This document shows, in pieces, positions 50,669 through 59,838 of a DNA stretch of 64,000 bases. Positions within the stretch are counted from its first letter, which is position 1, and each line of letters begins with the position of its first letter. A program made the position numbers and the translations under genes. Source of the stretch: Stenotrophomonas maltophilia (lineage in GTDB: Bacteria > Pseudomonadota > Gammaproteobacteria > Xanthomonadales > Xanthomonadaceae); contig NZ_CP029773.1 of the NCBI RefSeq assembly GCF_003205835.1, positions 4,620,501 through 4,684,500 on the forward strand. Direction: 5' to 3'. Below the pieces are notes generated by a model, which saw nothing but the letters and a program-made list of their open reading frames with translations, searched no databases and was not told where the DNA came from.

Positions 50669-52039
50669 TTACAGCAACGTGCCGTGCAGGATCATCGCCG
50701 CGATGCTGAAGTAGATCACCAGGCCGGTCACGTCCACCAGGGTGGCCACGAACGGCGCCGAAGCGCTGGCCGGGTCGAAGCCGAGCCGCTTCAGGATGAA
50801 GGGCAGCATCGAGCCGGACAGCGAACCGAAGGTGACGATGCCGACCAGCGCGGCGCCGATGGTGATCGCCAGCAGGATCCAGTGCTCGCCGTAGTCATGC
50901 AGGCCGCCCAGCTGCCAGATCACGATGCGCACGATGGCCAGGCAGCCGAGGATGGCGCCCAGCACCATGCCGGTCGGGATTTCGCGCAGGGCCACCTTCC
51001 ACCAGTCGCGCAGGCGCAGTTCGCGCAGCGCCAGGCTGCGGATCAGCAGCGAGGTGGCCTGCGAGCCGGAGTTGCCACCCGAGCTCATGATCAGCGGGAT
51101 GAACAGGGTCAGCACCACCGCGCGTGCCAGTTCGTCTTCGTAGTGCTGCATCGCGCTGGCGGTCAGCATCTCGCCCAGGAACAGCACGCTCAGCCAGCCG
51201 GCGCGCTTGCGCAGCATCTCGAAGAAGCCGATCTGCATATAGGGCTTGTCCAGTGCCTCCATGCCGCCGAACTTGTGCGCGTCCTCGGTGGATTCCTCGA
51301 TCAGCGCATCGAGCACGTCGTCCACGGTGACGATGCCGAGCATCTGCTGCTGCGCGTCGACCACCGGGATCGCCAGCAGGTCGTGGCGGCGGATCAGCCG
51401 TGCCACTTCTTCCTGGTCCATCAGCGCATCCACGGTCACCGGCGGATTGACCTGGGCCACGTCCAGGATCGATTCCTCGGGCAGGCCGGTGATCAGCCGG
51501 CGCATGGTCACCACCTGCTGCAGCTGCTGGCTGGCCGGCTCCAGCACGTAGATCGCGTACACCGTCTCGCGGGTGCGCTCGACCTGGCGGATGTGCTGCA
51601 GGGTCTGCGCCACGGTCCAGCTGGCAGGCACCGCCACGTACTCGGTGGTCATCAGCGCGCCAGCGGTGTTCGGCGGGTAGCTGAGCAGCTTCTGGATGGC
51701 CTGGCGGGCGTCGGTGCCCAGCAGTGGAATCAGCCGCGCGCGCTCTTCTTCGTCCAGCTCGTGGACGATGTCGGTGGCCCGGTCGTCGGCCATCAGGCCC
51801 AGCAGCGCCGCAGCCCGCGCCGGTGGCAGCGCGGCCACCAGCTCACCGCTGCGATGCAGCTCCGGCGCTTCGAGCATCTTCACTGCACGCGGCAACGGCA
51901 GCGCAGCCAGCGTTTCCGCGGCGCGGGTCAGTTCCAGCGTGTTGAGGAATTCCACCGCGTCGGCGGTGTTGTAGTTCGCCAGCGGTGCGGCCAGTGCGGC
52001 GGCATCGGCCACCGGGCGCAGCAATTGCTTCTGGTTCAT
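50669..52039 (-). CDS. mgtE: Magnesium transporter MgtE
   Basis: 456 residues from ATG 52039. N-terminal Mg-sensing domain (LADDRATDIVHELDEEER-type MgtE_N), two CBS domains (~140-260: MTTEYVAVPASWTVAQ, then RHDLLAIPVVDAQQQMLGIVTVDDVLD) and a five-helix C-terminal membrane domain with PLIMSSGGNSGSQATSLLIR, the signature of the Mg pore, and FGSLSGSMLPF. Mg binding to the N and CBS domains closes the channel in known homologues. The longer 555-codon frame extends into non-coding upstream DNA. Confidence 0.92.
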   Translation of the reverse strand: MNQKQLLRPVADAAALAAPLANYNTADAVEFLNTLELTRAAETLAALPLPRAVKMLEAPELHRSGELVAALPPARAAALLGLMADDRATDIVHELDEEERARLIPLLGTDARQAIQKLLSYPPNTAGALMTTEYVAVPASWTVAQTLQHIRQVERTRETVYAIYVLEPASQQLQQVVTMRRLITGLPEESILDVAQVNPPVTVDALMDQEEVARLIRRHDLLAIPVVDAQQQMLGIVTVDDVLDALIEESTEDAHKFGGMEALDKPYMQIGFFEMLRKRAGWLSVLFLGEMLTASAMQHYEDELARAVVLTLFIPLIMSSGGNSGSQATSLLIRSLALRELRLRDWWKVALREIPTGMVLGAILGCLAIVRIVIWQLGGLHDYGEHWILLAITIGAALVGIVTFGSLSGSMLPFILKRLGFDPASASAPFVATLVDVTGLVIYFSIAAMILHGTLL

Positions 52040-52380
52040 CGGTTTTGCCTTGTGGGGGTGCGACCTCGCGCAACGCCAACGCAGGCAAACCGTCCCGATG
52101 TCAGGCGGTGGCCATCGCTGGCGTCGAACGAGGTCGACTTCTACTGTCGCTGGACATGGGTTGGGGACTCCGGGATGCGTATGCCGACGGACGCGCCGCC
52201 AGCGGCGGGCAGTCTGGACCCGTGGGCCATGCAGGTCAACCCGGCAGCCCCGCACCGACGCCCGGCCGGTTGTTCTCGTGCGTACACAGACCGGCGCGCA
52301 TAATGTCGCGGTGGTGCTCACCACGCCCTCCCCCACCCGAACGGACGCACAGCGGGCTCCCCCGATGACCAGGTATTCCC
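52040..52380. other. 341-base divergent intergenic region, mgtE/kef
   Basis: No gene found. It must hold the promoters of both mgtE (leftward) and the Kef gene (rightward). I looked for a magnesium (M-box) or yybP-like riboswitch in front of mgtE and could not make one out by eye. Confidence 0.4.
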
Positions 52381-54168
52381 ATGCATAGCGGTGGTCTGGA
52401 ACTGGCCCTGGTGCTGCTGCTGGCGGCGGTCATCGCCGTGCCGGTGTTCAAGAAGTTCGGCTTCGGCGCGGTGCTGGGCTACCTGGCGGCCGGCGTGGTG
52501 CTGGGCCCGGACGGGCTGGGCTTCGTGCAGGACGCCGACCGCATCCTCGGCGCCGCCGAGATCGGCGTGGTGATGCTGCTGTTCGTGATCGGTCTGGAAC
52601 TGTCGCCGGCCCGCCTGAAGGTGATGCGGCACTCGGTGTTTGGTGCCGGTGCGGCACAGGTGGCGCTGTCCGGGCTGGTGCTGGGCGGCCTGCTGCTGCT
52701 CGACCATTTCCAATGGAAGAGCGCACTGGTGGTGGGCGTGGCGCTGGCGCTGTCATCCACCGCGGTCGGTCTGCAGCTGTTGTCAGAACACAAGGCGATC
52801 AACAGCGACCATGGCCGGCTCGGGTTCGCCATCCTGCTGTTCCAGGACCTGATCGCGATTCCGCTGCTGGCGGCCATCCCGCTGCTGGGCGGGGTAAAGA
52901 ACGAGACCCTGCGCTGGGAAGACGCCGCCGTTGCCCTCGGCGCGCTGGCGGTGGTGATCCTGTGCGGGCGACCGGTGCTGCGCAGGGTGTTCGGCATCAT
53001 CGCGCGTACCCGCAGCCCGGAAGTATTCACCGCGACCGCACTGCTGGTGGTGCTGGGCACCGCCTGGTTCATGCAGGAGGCCGGCCTCAGCCCCAGCCTG
53101 GGCGCATTCCTGGCCGGCGTGCTGCTGTCCGATTCGGAGTTCCGGCACGAACTGGAAGCGCAGATCGAGCCGTTCAAGGGGCTGCTGCTGGGCCTGTTCT
53201 TCATTGCGGTGGGCATGGGCATCGACCTCGACCGCATCGCCGCCGAGCCCTGGCTGATCGCCGCCGGCGTGGCGATCCTGCTGGTGGTCAAGTTCGGCCT
53301 GCTGTACGTGATCGGGCGCATCGCCAGGCTCAGTTCACGGCAGTCGTTGCTGCTGGGCAGCGTGCTGTGGCTGGGCGGCGAGTTCGCCTTCGTGGTGTTC
53401 AACGAAGCGCAGCGCGCGCACCTGCTGGGCAACGCCAACCATGACCGGCTGGTGGCGATCGTCGGCCTGTCGATGGCGATCACGCCACTGCTGATGATCG
53501 CGCTGCTCAAGCTGCTCGGCCAGGAAAAGGCCGCACCGCGCCAGGCGGCCGAGGCTGACAAGGTAGCGCCGGACAACCGGCCCAAGGTGCTGATCGCGGG
53601 CATGGGCCGCTTCGGCCAGGTGATCGCGCGCCTGTTGACCGCGCAGAAGGTGCCGTTCGTGGCGCTGGAGGCGAACCCGGACACCGTGGCCGACCTGCGC
53701 CGCTTCGGCAACCAGCTGTACTACGGCGACCCGACCCGGCCGGAGATGCTGCGCGCGGCCGGCGGCGAGCACATCGATGTGTTCGTGATCACCGTGGACG
53801 ACCCGGAAACCAACCTGCGCGCGGTGCGCATGGTGCGCCGGCTGTACCCGGACGCGACGGTGCTGGCGCGTGCACGCAACCGCCAGCATGCGTGGCGCCT
53901 GATGGACATGTCGGCCGAGCCGTTCCGCGAAGTATTCGGCACCAGCCTGGAAATGAGCGGGCGCGTGCTGACCGCGCTCGGCGTTGCACCGAACGTGGCC
54001 GAACGGCATGTGCAGCGTTTCCGCGAACACGACGAACAGCTGCTGCGCGATCAGTACCTGGTCTACGACGACGAGGCCGCGGTGATCCAGACCTCGCGCG
54101 ATGCACGCAACGACCTGATGCACCTGTTCGAGGCCGACGCGGAAAGCGACGGCGACAAGGAGCGCTGA
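52381..54168 (+). CDS. Glutathione-regulated-type K+/H+ antiporter (KefB/KefC family)
   Basis: 595 residues: twelve or more TM helices of the CPA2 antiporter fold (~5-385, with VGVALALSSTAVGLQLL and GLSPSLGAFLAGVLLSDS), then a cytoplasmic TrkA-N domain beginning KVLIAGMGRFGQVIARLL (~400) that binds NAD(H)/glutathione adducts in Kef proteins. No KefF/KefG partner gene is adjacent. A cluster of charged residues ends the protein. KefB versus KefC cannot be decided. Confidence 0.87.
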   Translation: MHSGGLELALVLLLAAVIAVPVFKKFGFGAVLGYLAAGVVLGPDGLGFVQDADRILGAAEIGVVMLLFVIGLELSPARLKVMRHSVFGAGAAQVALSGLVLGGLLLLDHFQWKSALVVGVALALSSTAVGLQLLSEHKAINSDHGRLGFAILLFQDLIAIPLLAAIPLLGGVKNETLRWEDAAVALGALAVVILCGRPVLRRVFGIIARTRSPEVFTATALLVVLGTAWFMQEAGLSPSLGAFLAGVLLSDSEFRHELEAQIEPFKGLLLGLFFIAVGMGIDLDRIAAEPWLIAAGVAILLVVKFGLLYVIGRIARLSSRQSLLLGSVLWLGGEFAFVVFNEAQRAHLLGNANHDRLVAIVGLSMAITPLLMIALLKLLGQEKAAPRQAAEADKVAPDNRPKVLIAGMGRFGQVIARLLTAQKVPFVALEANPDTVADLRRFGNQLYYGDPTRPEMLRAAGGEHIDVFVITVDDPETNLRAVRMVRRLYPDATVLARARNRQHAWRLMDMSAEPFREVFGTSLEMSGRVLTALGVAPNVAERHVQRFREHDEQLLRDQYLVYDDEAAVIQTSRDARNDLMHLFEADAESDGDKER

Positions 54169-54197
54169 CGGCACCCACCCGATCAATGGTGGACCCG

Positions 54198-54273
54198 GTA
54201 GCGCCGGCCGCTGGCCGGCAGCCTCGGGATCCCGGAGGTTTCATGAGGTTGCCGGCCAGCGGCCGGCACCACC
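54198..54273. repeat. Inverted pair of SMAG stem-loops (one diverged)
   Basis: GTAGCGCCGGCCGC...GGCA at 54198-54220 and an inverted unit at 54250-54273 whose head has become GTGG. They lie between convergent genes. Confidence 0.7.
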
Positions 54274-54300
54274 CGCAGCAGATTCCGGCAGCGCGGTGTC

Positions 54301-54339
54301 GGGGTCAGAGCCCTTTCCCTTGGAAAGGGATCCGACCCC
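54301..54339. repeat. GGGGTC-ended palindrome
   Basis: GGGGTCAGAGCCCTTTCC...GGAAAGGGATCCGACCCC; six bases from the stop of the ankyrin gene, so it may terminate it. Confidence 0.75.
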
Positions 54340-54345
54340 GGCCTG

Positions 54346-57300
54346 TCAGCCGTTGTCGCGCAGGAACCGCGCCATCGACGAAACGCCCGGCACGCGCGGT
54401 TCGAACTCACCGGCCACGTCGATGAAGCCACGCATCACCGCGATCTCGCGCGGGCTGCGGTTGAGGCTGTCGCGCACTTCCGGATCGGCACCGGCGCGCA
54501 GCAGGCGCTGCACCAGCAGTGGCAGGCCGTGCAGCGCGGCCAGATGCAGCGGGCCGAAGCCGCGCGGATCACGCACGTCCAGGCTGACGTCCTCGTCCAG
54601 CAGGCGCTCCACCGCCGCCATCACCACCTGCTCGTCGCACGCGGTACCCGGCTCGGCGCGTGCGCCCAGCAGCAGCAGCAGCGGCGTGACCGAACCGGCA
54701 GCGGCCTGGTCCGGTTCGGCACCGGCCAGCAGCAGGGTGTCGAGCAGGGCCAGCAAGCGCGAGCGATCGCGCGCACTGAAACCGTACAGGGCAGCGCAAT
54801 GCAGCGGCCCCAGCTGCTGCGCGTCACCGGCATGCACGTCGGCACCGGCGGTGAGCAGGCGCGCGACGATGTCCGGCAGGCCCAGCGCCGAGGCCAGCAT
54901 CAGCACGGTCACCCCACCCGGCAGGCGGTGTTCCAGCTTGGCGCCGGCATCGAGCAGGGCCGACACGATATCCACCTGGCGCATGCTGACCGCCGCCGAC
55001 AGCGGCGTCGCACCACTGGCCGCGGCGTGCTGCGGATCGGCGCCACGCGCCAGCAGCAGGTCGGTCACCGCCAGATGGCCACCACCGGCCGCACGCAGCA
55101 GCGCGGTGCAGCCCTGTGCATCAACCGCATCAACGGCGAAGCCCAGATCGATCAGGCGACGCACCGCATCCACGTCACCGGCCATCGCGGCGGCCGGCAG
55201 ATCGGCCTCGCGCAGGGTACGGCGCGGCAACGGCCACACCCGCCAGTCCAGCCAGTCGGCCAGGTCACGGCGACCGATCGACAGCGCCACACCCAGCGGC
55301 GTCTGGCCGTCGGCGGCACGTGCTTCCGGCGAGGCGCCGTGCTGCACCAGCAGCTTCAGCGCGCCTTCGCGGGCCAATGCGGTGGCCAGGTGCAGTGCGG
55401 TCATGCCATGGCTGTCGCGTGCTTCGCGATCGACACCGGCCTTGAGCAGGGCCTGCTGCAGGCGCAGCCAGCCCAGACGCACCGCCAGCGACAGCGGCGG
55501 ATCACCCGCCGGCGAGGCCGCGAACGGATCGGCGCCACGTTCCAGCAGCTCCAGTGCCAGCTGTTCCAGGCCACGGGCGGCCTGGTCGTGCTGCGCACAG
55601 GCGGCCAGGAAGCGCGCCAGGCCACCGCGTCCGGCCGGGGACAGGCCCCGCTGCAGCATCACCTGCAGCGCAGGCACCGCGTCGATGCCGCGCGACAGCA
55701 GCGCGAACATCGGCGTGTCGGCGCAGGCGTCACGCACATAGGGGTCGGCGCCGTGGCCGAGCAGCCAGTCGACCGCACGCGGCTCCAGTGCCAGTTCCGG
55801 ATCGAGCAGCAGGCCACCCAGTTCTTCCGGCTGGCACAGCTTGGCCAGCGCCGCCATGCCATCGGTGTTGCCGAAGCCCAGTGCCTCGCGCAGCAGGGTC
55901 AATGGCGGGCGGTCCGGCAGCAGGCCGCTGGCGCTGGCCGCTTCGCCACGCTCGGCCAGGCCATCGCTGACCGCAGCCGGCAACGGATAGGACGGGTCCA
56001 GCAGGGCCACGATCGCCCAACGACCGGCTTCGGCGGCGTAGTCCACCGCACGGCGGCCGACCGGATCGGTGGCATCGGCGGCGATGCCCAGTTCAACCAG
56101 GCGCTTGATCAGCAGCGGCGAGACATCTTCGGCCATCGCTGCCAGCTGCACCGCGTTGCGGCCTTCGCCATCCACCGCGACCAGGTCTGGCTTGTGCGGC
56201 AGCAGATGCTCGATCACGGCAGCGCGACCGGCACGGGCCGCTTCCAGCCACGGCGTACGGCCCAGCGCATCGCGCGCTTCCAGATTGGCGCCGGCACCCA
56301 GCAGCACGCCGATGATCTCGACGTGGCCAGCCAGTGCGGCCTCATGCAGCGCGCTGCGGCGCTGGCGATCACGCGCGTCGGCCCGCGCCTTGTGCTTGAG
56401 CAGCAGCTGCACGCCGGCCGGATCGTCGTCTTCGGTGGCGGCGGCAGCCAGCAGCACCGGGGTGCCTTCGGCCGGCTCGCTGCGTGCACCGCGTTCGAGC
56501 AGGAACCGCGCCAGGCGCCAGTTGCCGACCTGGCAGGCCACCGCCAACGGCGACCAGCCATCGTGGTTCAGTGCGTCGACTTCGGCTGCCGCATCACGCA
56601 GCAGCGCGGCCACACCCGGGTCGGAGCTGCGCGCAGCATGGTGCAGCGGGGTGTTGCCATCGCTGTCGGTGGCACGCGAATCGGCGCCGTTGGCGAGCAG
56701 GGTCATCACCGCTTCGGGGCGGCCATGCCAGCTGTCACGGGTGGCGGCCAGCAGCGGGGTCATGCCCCGGTGCGGCGCATTCACGTCGACGCCGCGGGCA
56801 ATCAGCTCGCGCAGCAGGCGCAGGTCCGGCAGCACTGCGGCCAGTACGGCCAGGCTGCGCTGGTCGCGCCAGTTGGGGTCGGGCAGCGCATAGGGATCGG
56901 CACCGGCCTGCAGCAGCTGCAGGCCACGGTCGATGCGGCCCTGGCGGGCGGCTTCATACAGGGCCGGGGTCAGCTCCTGCGGCGCCATCGCCTCCAGCGG
57001 CGCAGTTTCGGTGGCGGCAGCGAACATCGGTTCGCGCTCGCTGTTGGCCGCGGTCAACGGACTCGAGCGCAGCGACACCAGCGGCGCCGGCGCCACCCGC
57101 TGCAGCAGCAGGTGCAGCAGTGGCGACAGCACCACCACCGCCAGCGCGGCGGGCCAGCGCGCGCTCTCCGGCAGCAGGCCCGGCCAGGCCGGCAGCACCA
57201 CCAGTGCGGACAGCGCAATCACCAGCGCGGCCACGCCCAGGCCACGCCACGCGGTCAGGTCGCGCCCGGCCAGCGCCTGCCAATGCTGGGCCAGGCTGCC

Positions 57301-57684
57301 GTCCAGGCGTTCAACATCGTTCCACAACGGCCAGGTACGCCATGCCGCCAGCAGGCCGGCACTGACCAGCACGCTCAGGCCCAGCACCGCGGCCAGGCTG
57401 CCGCTGTCGCGCAGCGCCGCCAGCGGCCAGGCCAGCAGCAGCGCCAGCAGCAGCGGTGCGGCCGCCCACAACGCCAGCAGCGCCGGCAGGTCCTGGCGCG
57501 CGACGACCTTCAGCGGCAGCAGCGCGCGGCTGCGACGCCACCACGACACACCCAGCGCGAACGCGGGCTGCGCCAGGGCGGCGAGGATCGCACCTGGAAC
57601 GCCACCCACGGCAGCGCCCAACGCCAGTACGGCGCCAACGGCGAAGGCGATCGACAGGACGCGCGGACGGGAGGCGTCAGTCAT
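54346..57684 (-). CDS. Very large membrane-anchored ankyrin-repeat protein
   Basis: 1112 residues. The N-terminal ~205 residues have five to six hydrophobic segments (for example LSIAFAVGAVLALGAAVGGV, PALLALWAAAPLLLALLLAW, GVAALVIALSALVVLPAWPG). The remaining ~900 residues are tandem ankyrin repeats with G-x-TPL-x-x-A-x-x-x-G-x-x-x-x-V signatures (GMTPLLAATR, GNTPLHHAARSS, GRTPWLEAARAG, GCTALLRAAGGG), about 22-25 by eye. Orientation would put the repeats on one side of the inner membrane as a protein-binding scaffold. Its start overlaps the ycgL stop by eight bases. Partner and role unknown. Confidence 0.88.
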   Translation of the reverse strand: MTDASRPRVLSIAFAVGAVLALGAAVGGVPGAILAALAQPAFALGVSWWRRSRALLPLKVVARQDLPALLALWAAAPLLLALLLAWPLAALRDSGSLAAVLGLSVLVSAGLLAAWRTWPLWNDVERLDGSLAQHWQALAGRDLTAWRGLGVAALVIALSALVVLPAWPGLLPESARWPAALAVVVLSPLLHLLLQRVAPAPLVSLRSSPLTAANSEREPMFAAATETAPLEAMAPQELTPALYEAARQGRIDRGLQLLQAGADPYALPDPNWRDQRSLAVLAAVLPDLRLLRELIARGVDVNAPHRGMTPLLAATRDSWHGRPEAVMTLLANGADSRATDSDGNTPLHHAARSSDPGVAALLRDAAAEVDALNHDGWSPLAVACQVGNWRLARFLLERGARSEPAEGTPVLLAAAATEDDDPAGVQLLLKHKARADARDRQRRSALHEAALAGHVEIIGVLLGAGANLEARDALGRTPWLEAARAGRAAVIEHLLPHKPDLVAVDGEGRNAVQLAAMAEDVSPLLIKRLVELGIAADATDPVGRRAVDYAAEAGRWAIVALLDPSYPLPAAVSDGLAERGEAASASGLLPDRPPLTLLREALGFGNTDGMAALAKLCQPEELGGLLLDPELALEPRAVDWLLGHGADPYVRDACADTPMFALLSRGIDAVPALQVMLQRGLSPAGRGGLARFLAACAQHDQAARGLEQLALELLERGADPFAASPAGDPPLSLAVRLGWLRLQQALLKAGVDREARDSHGMTALHLATALAREGALKLLVQHGASPEARAADGQTPLGVALSIGRRDLADWLDWRVWPLPRRTLREADLPAAAMAGDVDAVRRLIDLGFAVDAVDAQGCTALLRAAGGGHLAVTDLLLARGADPQHAAASGATPLSAAVSMRQVDIVSALLDAGAKLEHRLPGGVTVLMLASALGLPDIVARLLTAGADVHAGDAQQLGPLHCAALYGFSARDRSRLLALLDTLLLAGAEPDQAAAGSVTPLLLLLGARAEPGTACDEQVVMAAVERLLDEDVSLDVRDPRGFGPLHLAALHGLPLLVQRLLRAGADPEVRDSLNRSPREIAVMRGFIDVAGEFEPRVPGVSSMARFLRDNG

Positions 57685-57937
57685 AGTGCCGCGGCATCAG
57701 ACTGGCCACCGACGGCGGCACCTGCAGGTAGAACCCGCGTTCGCTCATTTCGCTGCGGACCTTGTCCGGATCGGCCTGGGCCAGGCGGCGCTGGGCATCC
57801 AGGGCCACGTCCAGGACGAAGGTGAGCGCACCCAGCGAGGTGAGCAGCGGCGCGGGCAGCGCGCTGAAATCATCGCGTCGGGGAACGTAGACGTAGGTGT
57901 CGGGCTTGAGTTGGCTTTTATAGACGTAGGCGTGCAT
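57677..57937 (-). CDS. ycgL: YcgL-domain protein
   Basis: 86 residues matching the small conserved YcgL family: YKSQLKPDTYVYVPRRDDFS near the start and MSERGFYLQVPPSVASLMP near the end. No known function; found across Gammaproteobacteria. It is the upstream partner of the ankyrin gene, overlapping it by eight bases. Confidence 0.85.
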   Translation of the reverse strand: MHAYVYKSQLKPDTYVYVPRRDDFSALPAPLLTSLGALTFVLDVALDAQRRLAQADPDKVRSEMSERGFYLQVPPSVASLMPRHYD

Positions 57938-58097
57938 GTCCGCGGGACAATAACCCGGGAAGAGCCATGATTGTGTCGGAAAGCCGACACCGGGGAAAGC
58001 CGTCAGCCGACGATGGCGGCGTGATCGACGGCGTTTCCCCAGCGGGGTTCAGCAATGTGGCGGCGGCGTTCAGGCAGCGCCGCCGCCGCACGGGCGC

Positions 58098-58538
58098 TTA
58101 CTTGACCTTGGCGTAGGTGCCCTTCAGCGCCACACCGGCGACGAAGGTGCCGGCCCAGCACTCGTAGTTGGTCGTGCTCTTGAACTCGTTCTTCTTGTAA
58201 TAGCTGACGATGTCGACCACCGCGTTGGCGCCGCGCGACCTGGCGCCGTCCTGCAGCGCGCGCAGCGCCGACAGCGCAACCCAGCGGCAGGCCTCCGCGT
58301 CGCTCTTGTTGGCGGCGTTGGTCTTCTTGTTGGTCACGTCTTCGCCCAGGCGCTGCTGCACGCTCACCGGCTGTCCCGCCAGGTAGAAGCGCACGCTGCC
58401 GTCGATGCCGGCGTCCTTGGCAGCCTGCGAGCTGACCAGCTCCTGCAGGGACTGCTCGACGCGGGTATCGCGGGCGGAGGCGGTGGAGGTCAGGGCCAGC
58501 AGCGCGGTGGCCGTGGCGATCATCAGGGTGCGGCGCAT
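58098..58538 (-). CDS. Secreted protein often misnamed excinuclease subunit
   Basis: 146 residues with a signal peptide (1-22, ending TASA). The mature part has SRGANAVVDIVSYYKKNEF followed by YECWAGTFVAGVALKGTYAKV, which resembles the YbjQ-like core, and one cysteine in EACRW plus one in YECWAG. Comparable proteins in Stenotrophomonas and Pseudomonas databases carry the name excinuclease ATPase subunit, which nothing in this sequence supports. It lies 61 bases downstream of the pigment operon; whether it belongs to it is unclear. Confidence 0.65.
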   Translation of the reverse strand: MRRTLMIATATALLALTSTASARDTRVEQSLQELVSSQAAKDAGIDGSVRFYLAGQPVSVQQRLGEDVTNKKTNAANKSDAEACRWVALSALRALQDGARSRGANAVVDIVSYYKKNEFKSTTNYECWAGTFVAGVALKGTYAKVK

Positions 58539-58599
58539 CGGAACATCTCCTTGTCGAGGGTGCGGGTGGGTAGCGGAAACAGTGCAGTGAAGCGGTGGA

Positions 58600-59838
58600 T
58601 CACTCGCGCCAGCGGCGGAACACCAGCGAGGTGTTGATGCCGCCGAAGGCGAAGTTGTTGCTCATCACGTATTCGGCCTGCAGTTCGCGGCCCTGCCCGG
58701 TGATGAAGTCGAGCTGGCCACAGCGCGGATCGACCTCGGCCAGGTTCAGGGTGGGCGCGAACCAGCCGGCGCGCATCATCTCGATGCTCAGCCAGGCCTC
58801 GAACGCGCCGCAGGCACCCAGCATGTGGCCGACATAGCTCTTCAGCGAGCTGATCGGGATGCGGCTGCCGAACACCTGCGCGGTCGCCTGGGTCTCGGCG
58901 ATGTCACCGTGGTCGGTGGCGGTGCCGTGGGCGTTGACGTAGTCGATCTGCGCCGCGTCCAGCCCGGCATCCTCCAGCGCCAGGCGCATGGCCTGGGCCA
59001 TGGTGTCGGCACTGGGCTGGGTGACGTGCTGGCCATCGCTGTTGGTGCCGTAGCCGACCACCTCGGCAAGGATGGTGGCGCCACGCGCCTGCGCGTGCTC
59101 CAGGTCTTCCAGGATCAGCGTGCAGGCGCCCTCGCCCAGCACCAGGCCATCACGGCCGGCATCGAACGGGCGCGGGGTGGTCTGTGGTGCATCGTTGCGC
59201 ACGCTGGTGGCGAACAGGGTGTCGAACACCGCCGCGGCGGTGGCATCGAGCTGCTCGGCACCGCCGGCCACCATCACCGTCTGCTTGCCGCTGCGGATGG
59301 CCTCATAGGCCGCGCCCACGCCCTGGCTGCCCGAGGTGCAGGCACTGGAGGTGGTGTAGACGCGTCCGGACAAACCAAAGAACACACCGATGTTGACCGG
59401 CGCGGTGTGGCTCATCATCTTCAGGTAGGTGGTGGCACTGATGCCTTCGGTGGTGAATTCGTTGAGCATGCGCCCGAATTCGCCGGTGGCCTCGTGGCTG
59501 CCCGAGGACGAGCCGTAGGCCACGCCGGTACGGCCACTGCGCAGCACCGGGTGCTCGTGCAGGCCAGCCTCGCGCAGTGCCACCTCGGTGGCGCGCACCG
59601 ACATGATCGCGACCTTGCCCATCGAGCGGGTGGTCTTGCGGTTGTAGTTCGGCGGCAGCTCGAAGTCCTGCGCCGGGGCGGCCAGCTTGGTGTTCAGGCC
59701 AGCGTAGACATCCCATTCGGGCATCGTGCGCACGGCATTGCGGCAACTGCGCAGGTGCGCTTCGATGGTCGGCCAGTCATGCCCGAGTGGGCTGATGGCG
59801 GCAGCACCGGTGACCACCACGCGACGATCGGCGGCCAT
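58600..59838 (-). CDS. Beta-ketoacyl-ACP synthase of aryl-polyene cluster (ApeR-like)
   Basis: 412 residues, KAS II fold. Catalytic Cys167 in SSACTSGSQ, His304 in NAHGTATDHGD, Lys333 and His338 in LKSYVGHMLG: a complete condensing-enzyme active site. ATG shares one base with the stop of the ketoreductase (TGATG). Position after the KS-DH-KR genes matches apeR in E. coli-type aryl-polyene clusters. It should extend or start the polyene chain on an ACP; the ACP genes are not in this window. Confidence 0.87.
   Translation of the reverse strand: MAADRRVVVTGAAAISPLGHDWPTIEAHLRSCRNAVRTMPEWDVYAGLNTKLAAPAQDFELPPNYNRKTTRSMGKVAIMSVRATEVALREAGLHEHPVLRSGRTGVAYGSSSGSHEATGEFGRMLNEFTTEGISATTYLKMMSHTAPVNIGVFFGLSGRVYTTSSACTSGSQGVGAAYEAIRSGKQTVMVAGGAEQLDATAAAVFDTLFATSVRNDAPQTTPRPFDAGRDGLVLGEGACTLILEDLEHAQARGATILAEVVGYGTNSDGQHVTQPSADTMAQAMRLALEDAGLDAAQIDYVNAHGTATDHGDIAETQATAQVFGSRIPISSLKSYVGHMLGACGAFEAWLSIEMMRAGWFAPTLNLAEVDPRCGQLDFITGQGRELQAEYVMSNNFAFGGINTSLVFRRWRE

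Noticed and set aside
52040..52200. Mg2+ riboswitch in front of mgtE
   Set aside because: No M-box or yybP-type core could be recognised by eye in the leader; would need a covariance search.
50684..52303. 539-codon open frame antisense to mgtE
   Set aside because: No domain, opposite a complete MgtE; codon shadow.
54529..57825. 1098-codon open frame antisense to the ankyrin gene
   Set aside because: Shadow of the repeats: Gln/Arg/Gly-rich, no domain, opposite a protein with clear ankyrin motifs.
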